DNA of 64,000 bases. Origin: Persicaria tinctoria (taxonomy: Eukaryota > Streptophyta > Magnoliopsida > Caryophyllales > Polygonaceae). The DNA lies in the NCBI GenBank assembly GCA_037127255.1, contig JBANSL010000010.1, positions 32,671,120-32,735,119 on the forward strand. The letters run 5' to 3'. Shown here one piece after another: positions 35,919 through 46,590 of the stretch. The stretch's first letter is position 1. Each line of letters begins with the position of its first letter. A program made the translations under genes and the position numbers. The notes beneath the pieces are model-generated. The model had not been told where the DNA came from, made no database searches, and saw only the letters and a list, made by a program, of their open reading frames with translations.

Positions 35919-36890
35919 ATGTTAAATGATGCGGGACCATCCAAGACACCTTCGGACACACCTATACTTGGGGATGGACCTATGATTCGAGCTCACGAGA
36001 ATGAAGTTATCCTCAAGAGGAAGAAGAAGGCTCCCCCGTGGGAGAAGGTCCAAATGTGCAAGCTTGATGGTCGTTCGTTTTTATATTCGTTCAGCCGTTT
36101 GACAGCTTTTCGACGTCTCAGTAAATTGAGTCGTACGGAGTCAATATTAATCGGATTGAGACGTGCTATACCTTGTCGGAACGATGACGAAGAGATCTAC
36201 AACTTTTCTGTTGAAGGTTTTTCCAGATTCGACATGGAGCTTGGCCGAAAATCACATTCTTTGCAGATGTTGCGGTTTTGACGGGAATTATTCTAAGTGT
36301 TGGAACAACTTTGTTATTTTTAGTAACTTTCTTTACTTATGTTATTTTAGGTAATTTAGGAGTTTATTTTAATTAATCTTTTATTTATTATTTTCATTAA
36401 AAATCAGCCTTAGGGTTATAAGTAGACGGCTGATCCTTCCATTGTAACTCAGACGTCTCTTGAATATGAAAAAATACAGTTTGTGTGAAACACGCCTGTG
36501 AGAAAGTCAATCGATTCGTAGCGTTGCTCATCGATTGCAAATTGGTTATAGATCCTGCTTGGTTTGCTTTGAGTTCGTCAACCTCGCGAGAGCTTCGTGA
36601 TCCAGGTAATCACAAGTCCCCTCCTTGTGCCTCCAAGTTGTCCGCATGGTTGTGTAAGGTTGTAGAGGCGGGCTTTATAGTCGTTGGTATTTGGTTCGTA
36701 CCCTCTACGGAGGCCTGGGTCTTTGCCTCGTTCTATTTTAGTTTGAATCAGTCCACTATCGGTCGTGTCTTTGTTATCAATTTCGAGTCTTGCATCTTGT
36801 TCATCGAGTCTTTGAGTCCTTTGCTTCCGTTCTTGTTTGTCTTTGTTTGATTGTCGAAGATCGGGCCACCCTATGGCTAACCCCGTATCA
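35919..36890 (+). mobile_element. possible Gypsy 3' fragment (C-terminal frame plus LTR)
   Basis: An open frame (35919-36281) carries GPMIRAHENEVILKRKKK, similar to the GPMTRARAKR-type C terminus of plant Gypsy polyproteins. It is followed by an LTR-like AT-rich stretch with GGTTATAAGTAGACGG, a leader-like region and TAACCCCGTATCA near 36885. The LTR edges and a second LTR are not identified. The assignment is tentative. Confidence 0.35.
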
Positions 36891-37117
36891 TTAAAAGATT
36901 AAGATCATACAGAAAAAGAGAAACTCACCTCAGAAAACGAGAAACTGGCTTGAGTGAGATACTTATTTTGGCATATAAAACATTAAGATTTCACAATGAA
37001 ATTACACATGTAATGGAAGATTGAGATACTAATATGATATTGCTCACTTATTACTCCATCATGACAGTACTTTATAAGCTTTAAGATTACAACTTATACC
37101 TCTTCAAGGGATATTAG

Positions 37118-37679
37118 TCACATTTGGTCCATGCTTTCCTCCGAATCACCACTAGTAGAAGCGACCTTAATACAAAAAAAAATAAAAAAATAAAAGAGGT
37201 TAGAAATGGGAGGAACCGAAATTGGATTAGGAAATATAAAACAAATCATTATGAAAATAAATAGAACTTGAGAATCAGCCACGTCCAATGTAGCAGCCTC
37301 CATAAACTCTTCAACTCTACCGGTACGAATTGCATCTAGAGATTGTAGGATCATTTGGTTAGATTGATCTACCTTTTCTCGAAGCTCTTGATTTTCCATT
37401 TTCATGCTTGTTATAGCAGCTCCATTCTCCACCTCCATCTTTGTTAATTTTCATTTCAAATACTCTACTTCCATAGAATTGTTCATGCTCGCGGCACCAC
37501 TGCTTGTTTGTCTCAAGAAAAAAGACACCCCAAAAATGCCACTTATCTAACATGCATTTTTTGCATGGACACCGAGTTTTACCTTCTACAAGGTTTTCTT
37601 TAGCCAATTCTAAGAATTGTGTAACGCCATTTATATAAGTTGGATGACTATTTGGTAGTTCAATCCAACTTGTATCCAT
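37118..37679 (-). pseudogene. CACTA transposase remnants (transposase-associated domain and coiled-coil tail)
   Basis: On the minus strand 37679 starts MDTSWIELPNSHPTYINGV, then FLELAKENL and TRCPCKKCMLDKW. This is the N-terminal transposase-associated domain of plant En/Spm-type elements, with its CxCxxC cysteines. A different frame follows: VENGAAITSMKMENQELREK, then VDQSNQMILQSLDAIRTGRV, like the coiled-coil C terminus of CACTA-encoded proteins. The catalytic core between them is missing, so this is a deletion derivative. Confidence 0.75.
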
Positions 37680-38067
37680 TCCTACGTAATGACCATTGAA
37701 AATATAGACACTTAGAAAAGCAAATTAGAGAACAAAATAAAATTTACCAAATGAAGCAAATAGGACACGTATCGTTATGACTAAAGGGTCTTAAAGAATT
37801 GCCTCTAATCTCTTGATTTCGCCTCCAAACCCCTGATTTGAGTCGTATCTCGAATCGCCTCCTTGTGATTTTGAACCTCCTGATCTCGAATTGCCTCCAA
37901 TATCTCGGATGTGGATCTCGAACAGAGAGGGAAGACGGATACCTCCTCACCTCCCGATTTCCTGATTTGGATCTAGTCCGAAGAGACGAACCTCAGTTAA
38001 TCTCGAACATAGAGGAAAGCCGAAGGGAGAGAAGAACAAGAAAGGAGAGACGAACCTGCTCAGACTT

Positions 38068-38137
38068 CAGGTGGCCATCTCCGGTGGACGGTGGGAGGTC
38101 GTCTCCGGTGGGCGGTGGGTGGCCGTCTCCGATGGGC
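38068..38137. repeat. short GC-rich tandem repeat in the CACTA element
   Basis: Three units of about 22-24 bp follow the theme GTCTCCGGTGGGCGGTGGG. They lie near what would be the 5' (minus-strand) leader of the CACTA gene. Confidence 0.7.
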
Positions 38138-38398
38138 GCAATTAGGGTTTTTCGGAAGTTTGAAGCAGAGAGGGACACGGGAGTCGGGAAGAGTGAGAGT
38201 GAATGTTGTCCCTTCTCCGTTTGGTTAAATTTTTTAGTTAAGCCATTCTCGACGCTTTAGGACGTCGAGATTTTTGTCAATTTCGACGGCTACAGCTATC
38301 AAAAAATTTCAACAGATCAGAACGTCGAAAATTTTCGACGCTTTTTAAAAGCGTCGACACTAAAGCGTCGATAATTACACACTTTTCCAGTAGTGGGA

Positions 38399-40602
38399 TT
38401 GTAAGGTGATCCCCTATGGTGGGCTTTCTTCGCCTCATCACCTCCTTCTTCTAGACTTAGAGGTAAGGGGTCGTGTTCGTAAAAGGAATCATCTTTCGGT
38501 TGAGAAAATTAGGTGGTGACGCCTATCGGGATCTACGGGGCCTAAGCTAAAAGAGAAGGTTTGGCAAGTGGCAGTTCAGGAGGGGTTGGAGGAGTTGCAT
38601 GGGGATGCAGAAGCGATGTGGAACTGCTTAGCGGGTTGTATTCGCAGAGTTGGCAGAGAGGTGTTGGGGGTTTCTAGAGGGGCTCATGGACCCTTCAAAA
38701 GGGCTACTTGGTGGAACGAAGAGGTGAGGGAAACGGTGAAGGCTAAACAATTAGCGTTCCAAAGATGGTTAGATAGAGACATTGGCGACGACTGTGTGGA
38801 GCTTAGACTCAGGTACAATGTCGCCAAGATGGTTGCCAAGAGAGCAGTTGCTAAGGCTAAAGACAAAGTCTTTGAGAGTTTGTACAAGGCTTTGGACGAG
38901 AAGGGAGGGGAGCGGGTGCTCTATCGACTTGCTAGGCATAGAGAGAGAGAGATTGAACAGAGACATCGACACCGTCAGATGCATCAAGGACGAGAGCGAT
39001 CAAGTGTTGGTTGATGAGGAGCAGATCAAGGGTAGATGGAAGAGGTATTTCTCTGAACTGCTCAATGAGGTTCCCAACTTCTTGGGAGGGAGCTACAGTC
39101 CTTCAAGCCCTATCAAGCTCGGCTTCCACCGGTGCATTACTATTGAGGAAGTTAAGGGAGCTATTTGTAAAATGAAGAACAACAGAGCTGCTGGTCCAGA
39201 TGATATTCCGGGAGACGTGTGGAAATGGTTAGGGGCCAAGGGTCTTGTCTAGCTGACTTCTCTTTTCAATGCTATCTTTCGATCAGCTAAGATGTCATCT
39301 GAATGGAGACTTAGTAAATTGGCCCCGGTCTACAAGAACAAGGGGGATGTCCAGTGTTGCGGTAACTACAGGGGTATCAAGCTGCTCAGTCACACGATGA
39401 AGATGTGGGAGAGAGTTGTTGAGGTTAGACTCCGGAGTCTGGTGCAGATTTCTGAGAACCAGTTTGGTTTCATGTCTAGTAGATCTGCTATGGAAGCTAT
39501 TCATTTGTTGAGACGTTTGATTGAGTCGCACAGAGATAGGAAGAAGAATCTACATATGGCCTTCATTGATTTAGAAAAAGCGTATGACAAGGTTTCGAGA
39601 GAGCTGCTTTGGAGATGCTTGATGGAGAAAGGAGTGCATGGGTCTTATATTAGAGCTATCAGAGACATGTACGATGGAGCCATGACTAGTGTCAGAACTC
39701 CGTGTGAGGATTCAAACTACTTCAAGATTCATGTGGGGCTCCACCAGGGTTCTGCTCTCAGCCCGTTTCTGTTCACGTTGGTTATGGATTCCCTTTCGTC
39801 TCCGCTTCAAGAAGAGTTTCCTTGGTGCATGCTGTTTGCTGACGACATTGTGCTTGTGGACAACTCCAGATCGGGATTGGCCCGTAGACTGGAATCCTGG
39901 AGAGGGGTGTTGGAGTCAAAGGGTTTTAGACTAAGTAGGACCAAGACCGAATACGTCCTGTTTCGCTTCGGAGAGGGCAGGGATCCTGATTCGTCTGTGG
40001 TTCTGGGGGAAGATCTTATTCCCAAGAAGGAGGTCTTCAAGTACCTGGGATCGTACATTCAAAGTGACGGTGGATTGGATAGGGATATCGATCATCGGGT
40101 TCAGGCAGGGTGGTTGAGATGGAGAAGGGATTCAGGGGTGTTCTCTGACAAGAAAGTCCCATTAAAACTGAAAGGAAAATTCTACAAGGTGGTTGTTAGA
40201 CCGGCCCTTCTTTACGGCTCAGAGTGCTGGCCAGTCACTAAAGCTCAAGAACAGAAGTTGTCAATGGAAGATATGAGAATGTTACGTTGGATGTGCGGGC
40301 TTACGAGACTTGACAGAATCAGGAATGCCGACATTCGAAGGAGAGTTGGAGTGGCGAGCATTGTTGAAAAATTGCGAGAAGTCAGATTGTGTTGGTTCGA
40401 ACATGTGCAAAGAAGAACTAGATTGGCCCCGGTTCGAAGGTGCGAGATTCTGGAGCTTGGAGCTTTTCGTAGGGGGAGAGGCAGACCGAAGAAAAGCTGG
40501 ATGGGGACTATTCGTCAGGACCTCAATTTACAACAACTGTCAGAGGATATGACATTGGATAGAGACAACTGGAGGAGACGCATACGGGTGGCAGACGTTT
40601 AG
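38399..40602 (+). pseudogene. RTE LINE open frame, 3' part (reverse transcriptase)
   Basis: The frame resumes directly at the CACTA right flank with CKVIPYGGLSSPHHLLLLDL. Reverse transcriptase signatures: [55 protein letters not shown] and the catalytic FADD in [10 protein letters not shown]. The C-terminal part has [14 protein letters not shown] and [11 protein letters not shown]. Damage: a TGA near 38516, a frameshift near a GA repeat at about 38940, and a TAG at 39250-39252 where family members carry Trp. The last 436 codons (39292-40602) are open. Confidence 0.9.
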
Positions 40603-40811
40603 TGTTGTGGGGGTGGTGTTGTGTGTGCTTGTCTTGCTTTCGCTCTGTTTTTCTTTTGCTTGCTCCGTTACTTGAGTTGCTCATGGTTTACTAGGGCTCT
40701 TGTTTCATTTCGTTCTGGGTCTCTCGGAAACACTCTCTCGGACTCCCCGAGGTAAGAGTGCGTACATCCCGACCCCCCAGACCCTGCTTAAGTGCGGGAT
40801 TCACTGGGATG

Positions 40812-40827
40812 TTGTTGTTGTTGTTGT
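40812..40827 (+). repeat. (TTG)n tail of the RTE LINE
   Basis: GTTGTTGTTGTTGTTG follows the 3' UTR. RTE LINEs characteristically end in short microsatellites and not poly(A). Confidence 0.75.
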
Positions 40828-40829
40828 AG

Positions 40830-41830
40830 TACTCATATAAATATATATAGTTTCAATCTTGTAATTTTAATGGTTTATGTTTTTTTTTATATGGACGGTT
40901 TTTTTCATTAGTAACTAACATGGAGTACTTGTTATAGGAAGTAAGTTTGAAAAATATATTTTATATTTTATATTTATTTTTTCTTAGATAAATAAATATA
41001 ATTATTTTATATTTTTATCCATTGCTATCATATTTTTTAAAATAAATTAAGTTAATCTACATTTATCCATATGTCATATACTTAAGTAATATTTATACTC
41101 CAATTATTATATTTGTATAAAATATAAATAATATTATTTTATTGTTTTAATTTTCTTCTTTTATTTACATTACTCAATTAATTATTCAAATAAGTTTCTT
41201 CAAAAATTATTTCTAGCTAGTTTTTTTATATGGTTTACTTATTATTTTATTCTTGTAACTTTCTTCTTTGATTTACATTACTCAATTGATTATTCGGATA
41301 ACTTACTTAAAATTTTATTAAAATTAATATTTTTAAATAAAAAAAAAATTGTATATCTTTGTAAATATAAATCTTTTTTATGCTCATTAATTAGTTTTTT
41401 TTATCTCCTTCTATAATTTGTGATGAATTGAAACTTTATGTCTATACTAATTAAATATTTTTTTAGAAATAGAACATTAATATTTTGTCATTTTCATTCA
41501 TTAGACTTTTTATCTTCTATAAATTATTTATACTAAAACATGTTTAGAAACAATATTAATCTTTTATTGTTTTTATTAATTAGACTTTTTGTCATCAAAA
41601 TGTGCATTAATACTCCAAAAAAAACTAACTTTACTAAAGAGAAAATTTATTTATGTACTACTAAAATATTTTTTTATAGAAATAGTGCATTAATATTTTC
41701 TCCTTTTCATTAATTAGACTTTTTTATCTCATAAAGAAAATTATACTAAAACCTTTTTTTAGAAATAGTATTAATCTTTTATTGCTTTTATTAATTAGAC
41801 TTTTTGTCTTCTAAATGTGCATAAGTGCAT
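40830..41830. repeat. AT-rich spacer with tandem duplications
   Basis: A segment TTACATTACTCAATTAATTATTC (about 41165) is repeated at about 41272. A larger unit of about 190-240 bp (themes TAGAAATAG..CATTAATATTTT, then ATTAGACTTTTTGTC and AATGTGCATTAATACTC) occurs at about 41450-41640 and 41650-41830. The unit continues at 42238 after the MITE. No gene is supported. Confidence 0.7.
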
Positions 41831-41833
41831 TAA

Positions 41834-42237
41834 GAGCATGAGCAGCCATGGATTTTGCTCACCTTAAGGTTGCTAAAAGGTAACCCCATGGTTGTAGACA
41901 AAACCTTAAGGTAAAGAGATGGAAGGGGTTAACTTGGTGTGGAGAGGTAGGAAGTGCTTTGGACCATGTGCAAAAGCATGATGCTTTATTTATTTTTATG
42001 TTTTTTATTTAACTAATAATATTATGATTGGTGGAAATCATATAGTGGTATAAATAAATGGGAAAAAGAGAAGAAGGAGGTAAACTCATGGTTGTGGAGT
42101 AAAAATATGAAAACCTTAAAAAAAGAGGTTAATAAAGTGATAAATTATTTAAAAGAAAAAATAAATGAGGTGTTAAAATATTATAGGAAGAGAGGGAAAA
42201 AATTGGATAAGAGGTAACCTTATGGTTGCGGATGGTC
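41834..42237. mobile_element. Tourist-like (PIF/Harbinger) MITE with TAA target duplication
   Basis: Terminal inverted repeats GAGCATGAGCAGCCATGG and the complement of GACCATCCGCAACCATAAGG; TAA at 41831-41833 and 42238-42240. The neighbouring tandem copy of the flank (GTGCATTAATACTC, about 41610) shows the uninterrupted site, so the insertion and its 3-bp duplication can be read directly. Length 404 bp, no coding capacity. Confidence 0.88.
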
Positions 42238-42240
42238 TAA

Positions 42241-42669
42241 TACTCTAAAAAATCCAACTTTACTAAAGAGAAAGAAGAAAGATGTTGAAGGTGCTAATGA
42301 GGTTATGAGGGTGTTGTTTTGTTTTTCTATTATTTAGTTGTTGGAATACAAAGAGATGGATTAAGCCGATTGCTATTTTTTTTCCCCTTCATTTGCAATT
42401 AAATTAGGGAATATTAATGAGGATGCTGTTTTGTTCCTCTATGATGATTTAATTAATTGTCCAACTTAAGTTGTTTCTTTCTTTCTTTCTACTATTCAAT
42501 TGGCCTATTTATTACCACAAAAAGCTTGTTTTTTTTCTCTCTACTATTCAATTGGTCTATTTATTACCACAAAAAAGCTTACTTTAATTTACTAGTAGGA
42601 GGAAGTAAGGATAGGAGGAGGATAGATTAGACTGTTTGAATATGTGTGTGTGAGAAGAGGCCTTTGCTT
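42241..42669. other. AT-rich spacer
   Basis: It continues the duplicated AT-rich unit on the left. A second short duplication (CTACTATTCAATTGG, then CTATTTATTACCACAAAAA) is visible at about 42490-42525 and 42541-42576. No gene. Confidence 0.5.
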
Positions 42670-42672
42670 TTA

Positions 42673-43030
42673 GGGATCGTTTGGTGATATATTGATATCA
42701 ATTTGATATCCTTGATATTTATATATGTATTTGGTAAAAATTTGATATCACTAATATTTATATCTAGTGTTTGTGTTTGGTATATGTTAATATGGATATA
42801 AATTTGATATGTGGTATCTATTTTGAAGCTCATTTGATATATTGGGCATATCAATTTCTTCTATTGTTGACTCTCTTCGCCTCTCCAATCTATAAAATAT
42901 GTATCAAACTTATATGCATGTCTTAATATCGATAGCGATATCATCTCATACCCATATATTGATATCAAATATCGATAACGGTATCGATATTAGATATCTT
43001 GATATGAATATATTCCATTAGAATGGGCCC
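42673..43030. mobile_element. PIF/Harbinger-like MITE rich in GATATC
   Basis: The ends are GGGATCGTTTGGTGATATAT and the complement of GGGCCCATTCTAATGGAATA; TTA flanks both sides (42670-42672, 43031-43033). The interior is made of repeated TTGATATC/GATATCAA motifs that can pair across the element. Confidence 0.6.
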
Positions 43031-43405
43031 TTATTTTGAAATTTTTTTTTAAAAAAAAGGGAGAGATGAGGGAGTCTTTGTGAAATGAAAAGTTTTTTTA
43101 AAAAAAACTCGGAATGAGTAGCCTCTAAAAAACAAGCTTCAACTCCTTCAAAAACTAACCTAGAATGGAACTCTTACGACCTACAATGAGACACTAGGTG
43201 CAACACAAAAATATTTGAGATATATTTTTAATAATAAACTACATGTCCAATAATATACATTTGCATATTTTTTCTTATAAAATGATATTTTATTAACTAT
43301 TATAATTCATAATTTAAAATAATAACTCTTTTAATTTTAATATTTTTAAAATATCATATTATTTTATATTAAAATGGTATATAAATATATGTTATTTGAT
43401 ATGTA

Positions 43406-43642
43406 CTCCCTCCGTTCAACAAAACTTGACGTTTTACTATTCATGTACGCTTTTTTAGGAGCTAAAAACTATATAAAATATCGAATTTTTAAATAATTTT
43501 TTTTAATAATTTCGTAGTTATTATTAATAAGTACAAACTTGTTAAAAAAAATTTTTAAAAAAATGAATATTTTATATAGTTTTTATCTTTCTAAAAAAGC
43601 GTGCGTGAATAGTAAACGACAAGTTTTGTTGAACGGAGGGAG
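43406..43642. mobile_element. Stowaway (Tc1/mariner) MITE
   Basis: Terminal inverted repeats CTCCCTCCGTTCAACAAAAC at the left with the matching complement at the right (GTTTTGTTGAACGGAGGGAG), TA on both sides. The whole 237 bp can fold into a long hairpin. A typical plant Stowaway. Confidence 0.93.
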
Positions 43643-43805
43643 TACAATGTAAATATAATTTTTATAATAATAATAATTATTATAAAATATCCCAAATATT
43701 TTTGTGTTATAGCTAATGTCTCATTAAAGTTTGTAGGAGATCTATTATTTGCAAACCATAGCCTAGTAAGCCAATCACAACGTGATAACTGATAACTAAT
43801 TGACT

Positions 43806-43846
43806 ACTTAAAAAAGAAAAAGAAAAAGAAAAAGAAAAAGAAAAAG
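43806..43846. repeat. (AAAAAG)n microsatellite
   Basis: Six or seven units of AAAAAG in a row. Confidence 0.9.
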
Positions 43847-43982
43847 TTATTTGCAACTTCTGTGATGGATTGGGACCAAAGATTCAATTGGGCCAGACCC
43901 AAAAAGCCCAACCCACCAAAATAACGGTTAACCTGAGTATTAGCAAAAGCCAACGAAACGAAAATGTGAAAGATAGAAAAAG

Positions 43983-44205
43983 GGATCCAGTTTCAGTGGA
44001 GTTTGTGGAAAACTCCATGGGTAGAGTTGAGAGGATCTCAACCACTGATTTTAAAATCAGTGGTTAAAAAACCTTCCCCCTCCTTTCCCTCCCCCCACCC
44101 CCATCTCCAATTTTTTTTTATTTTTTTCTTTTAATTTATTTTTTGTGAGAGGAATTGAAAACTCTACTTTGTAGAGTTTCCTTTGAACTCCACCGGAACA
44201 GGACC
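43983..44205. mobile_element. MULE-type MITE with a central perfect palindrome
   Basis: The ends GGATCCAGTTTCAGTGGAGT and the complement of GGTCCTGTTCCGGTGGAGTT pair. The 9-mers TAGAAAAAG (43974-43982) and GAGAAAAAG (44206-44214) match at 8 of 9 positions, the target length of Mutator-like elements. A 26-bp perfect palindrome (44040-44065, half-site AACCACTGATTTT) lies near the middle. Confidence 0.75.
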
Positions 44206-44453
44206 GAGAAAAAGGAGTAAAGATGCACACACCACCCGGCACATAATCCCGTCCTGGTTCATCTCTACCATGGCAGCCACCACCTTGCGCTAAACATCGT
44301 AATCTTTGCCATTCATATCTTTATCCCCACCCTTCTCCCACTCGCTTCCTTTTCCGTGCCATCCACGCGCGTTTCAACCATAGACCAATCGTAACCGCTG
44401 ACGTCATCCTCCAAAGCCCAATCCGACACAAATACCTTGAAAGAGATAATATC

Positions 44454-44839
44454 TAGGAGTGTTATGTGAACATGAGTAGAATTTGACTTGTACTCGCTCG
44501 GTAAAAACTCGACTCGAGCTTATTCATTTTCTAAACAAGCCGAATATGAGCACATTGTAAAGCTCGATCCAAAGCTCGGCTCGTTCGAATTAAACACGAA
44601 TAGCTCGAATTTTATGGAATTTCTAAAATTTCATTAAATTACTGTATAATGAGCAAGTAGAACTACGTAGAGCTCGAAAAAAGCTCGGCTCGAGCTCGTT
44701 TATTTCCTAGAAGAGCCGAGTATTAGCATATTTTTAAGCTCGAGTCAAAATTTAGGTTCGGCTCGAGCTCGTTTATTTTCTAAATGAATTGAATATGAAC
44801 AGGCAATACTCGGCTCATTCGACTCGAATAAAAACCTTA
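44454..44839. mobile_element. hAT-type MITE rich in GCTCGAGC
   Basis: A perfect 8-bp duplication ATAATATC lies at 44446-44453 and 44840-44847. The interior is dominated by AAGCTCGGCTCGAGCTCGTT and similar units repeated three to four times, a texture common in plant hAT-derived MITEs. Terminal inverted repeats are weak. Confidence 0.75.
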
Positions 44840-44943
44840 ATAATATCCCCTCGATTCGACCTTCGATTCCAGTAAATTGATAGCGTAATACATTTTGAAC
44901 ATTACTGGTTCTGTTTGATAATGTATAATTAATGGGTAAGGAG

Positions 44944-45851
44944 TAGACCCGTCAAAATGTAACTCATGTCGAAAATCCGATCCAAACGTTCGGAATTTTC
45001 TGGTCAATACCCAAAAATTTTGATCCGGGAAATTTTTTGGACCCGAATGAAAAAAAATCGGTATTTTTCTAGGTCAAATGGGTTTCGACCCGGTGATCCG
45101 ATTAACCCGCTCGATTTGTTAAAACAAAACTTTGATTAATTAATAAAAAGCCAAGAAAATCTCAAAGTGATACTACGTATTAGGATAAGTTTAGTACGTA
45201 ATTAATTAATTTATAATTATATATTATTAAAATTATTCATGGAGATTCCAATTTATTACATTTTCTAATTACAAACACTCGATCTTTCTTTTTCAAATTA
45301 ACTTTTATATTTATTTGTATTGTATATTACTCTCTCTGATCGGTAATATTTGAATTTTTTTTATTTTTCAACATGTTTTTAAAAAGCTAAAATAACTCTC
45401 TAAAATATTAAAATTTTAATTAAATTTTTATACTCATTAGTCATTACTAATCTGTATGAAATAATTTCAAAAGGTTCATTAAAATTTTGATATTTTATAG
45501 AGTTTTAAATTTTATTAAAAATAATGAGTAATAGTAAAAATTAAATATTTTAGATCGGAGGTAGTATATAATTACAAGCGTTCGAGCTTTAAATGACATC
45601 TTCTAATAAGTATAGAGCCCAACAAGAACAACTTACCAATCACATCTTAAATTTACATTTTAAATTTATCATAAAGTCATTAAAATACGATTGTTTATTA
45701 AAAAAATAAAAAAATTAACAAACCCAAAGTTGACCCGAAACTGGGTCAAATCCGGGTTTGAGTTAACCTGGATCTACTCGAGATCCATTTTACCCGAAAC
45801 TCGACATGACCCGACCCGAACCTAACCCGAATGACCCGATTGACAAGTCTA
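44944..45851. mobile_element. hAT-type non-autonomous element (GACCCGA family)
   Basis: It starts TAGACCCGTCAA and ends with the complement of TAGACTTGTCAA. The 8-mers GTAAGGAG (44936-44943) and GTAAGAAG (45852-45859) match at 7 of 8 positions. Inside are many (A/T)GACCCGA and GGGTTTGAGT-like repeats. A Stowaway MITE (45330-45564) is nested in it. Confidence 0.85.
45330..45564. mobile_element. Stowaway-like MITE nested in the hAT element
   Basis: The ends CTCTCTCTGATCGG and the complement of CTACCTCCGATCTAA are inverted repeats; TA lies on both sides (45328-45329, 45565-45566). It is younger than the surrounding hAT element. Confidence 0.8.
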
Positions 45852-45859
45852 GTAAGAAG

Positions 45860-46590
45860 TATAAAATATATGTTAAAATAAACTTTTAATTTATTTTTTA
45901 TGTTATAAAATCTTGGTAACTCTAAATGATTGGGTAATATGACACAAACATGTGTGTTAACAACCCTTAATTATGATGTTGAATATTAACAAATCTAGGT
46001 CATTGGTTGATGAAAAATGGATGGCCTAGATTATCTCAAAATTTAAATCAAATTTTAATTTATTAAGATGGGACTCGCCACCAATTACATAACTCTCAAT
46101 TGTTTGAGTATATGTTTTCAATCTCCTATAAATTCTACATTTACCCTAATCGATCCTCATAAACCTCTCTAATCGACTCCTCAAAGCTTCCACCAAAGTC
46201 GTCCATCTTTGATCTTCGTCCTCCAAATCCGTCTCTCTTTTCTCATCTTCAGCATATCCTACTCGAACATGGATGGCGATGGCGGCTGACGAAGGCAGAG
46301 CCGTGAGGTGCGGTGATGGCGGCTCGAAGAGAGAGATCGAGATAATTAGAAGCGACTCGAAGAAGATGGCGGAGGTGATGGCGACCGCCGACCGGCGAAG
46401 GCGGACGACCAACGGAGGCGATGTTCGATTAAGATCTTTTCTTCTTCGCAAATCTACACATGTCGTGGTAACTTACTGGTAAAGGGTGTTGTATATCGTC
46501 GATGTTCGATTAGGATCATTTAAAATGTGCGGAGAAAAAGATCTACACTTGCATTTGGGGCAAGTTTGAATATTAGGGTTTTGATTTTCC
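45860..46590. other. spacer with a short GC-rich segment
   Basis: Mostly AT-rich. The part at about 46146-46490 is GC-rich with overlapping frames on both strands: minus 46146-46451 (MRRRKDLNRTSPPLVVRLRR) and plus 46273-46482 (MAMAADEGRAVRCGDGGSK). Neither shows a known domain. It may be a gene fragment. Confidence 0.35.

Larger units (their letters stand above)
32785..38395 (-). mobile_element. CACTA (En/Spm) element, non-autonomous, inside the RTE LINE
   Basis: The ends are CACTACAGGAAAA at the left and TTTTCCAGTAGTG at the right (complement CACTACTGGAAAA). The 3-bp target duplication GGA lies at 32782-32784 and 38396-38398. Subterminal regions carry many copies of TTTCGACGCTTT/GTCGAAA in both orientations (32812-33115 and 38247-38370), as in other CACTA elements. 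Transposase remnants lie on the minus strand. Inside it also carries a solo LTR and a likely Gypsy fragment. Length 5611 bp. Confidence 0.93.
30714..40829 (+). mobile_element. RTE-type LINE split by a CACTA element
   Basis: The left part (30714-32784) holds a GC-rich leader and an APE-type endonuclease. The right part (38399-40829) holds the rest of the polypeptide with the reverse transcriptase and a 3' UTR. It ends in a (TTG)n run at 40812-40827, the short microsatellite-type tail typical of RTE LINEs. Removing 32785-38398 rejoins the two parts in one frame across the junction. The 5' boundary is approximate and no target duplication was found. Confidence 0.85.

Noticed and set aside
43870..44242. 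Short ORFs around the MULE-type MITE
   Set aside because: They cross element ends and the target duplication; no protein similarity apparent.
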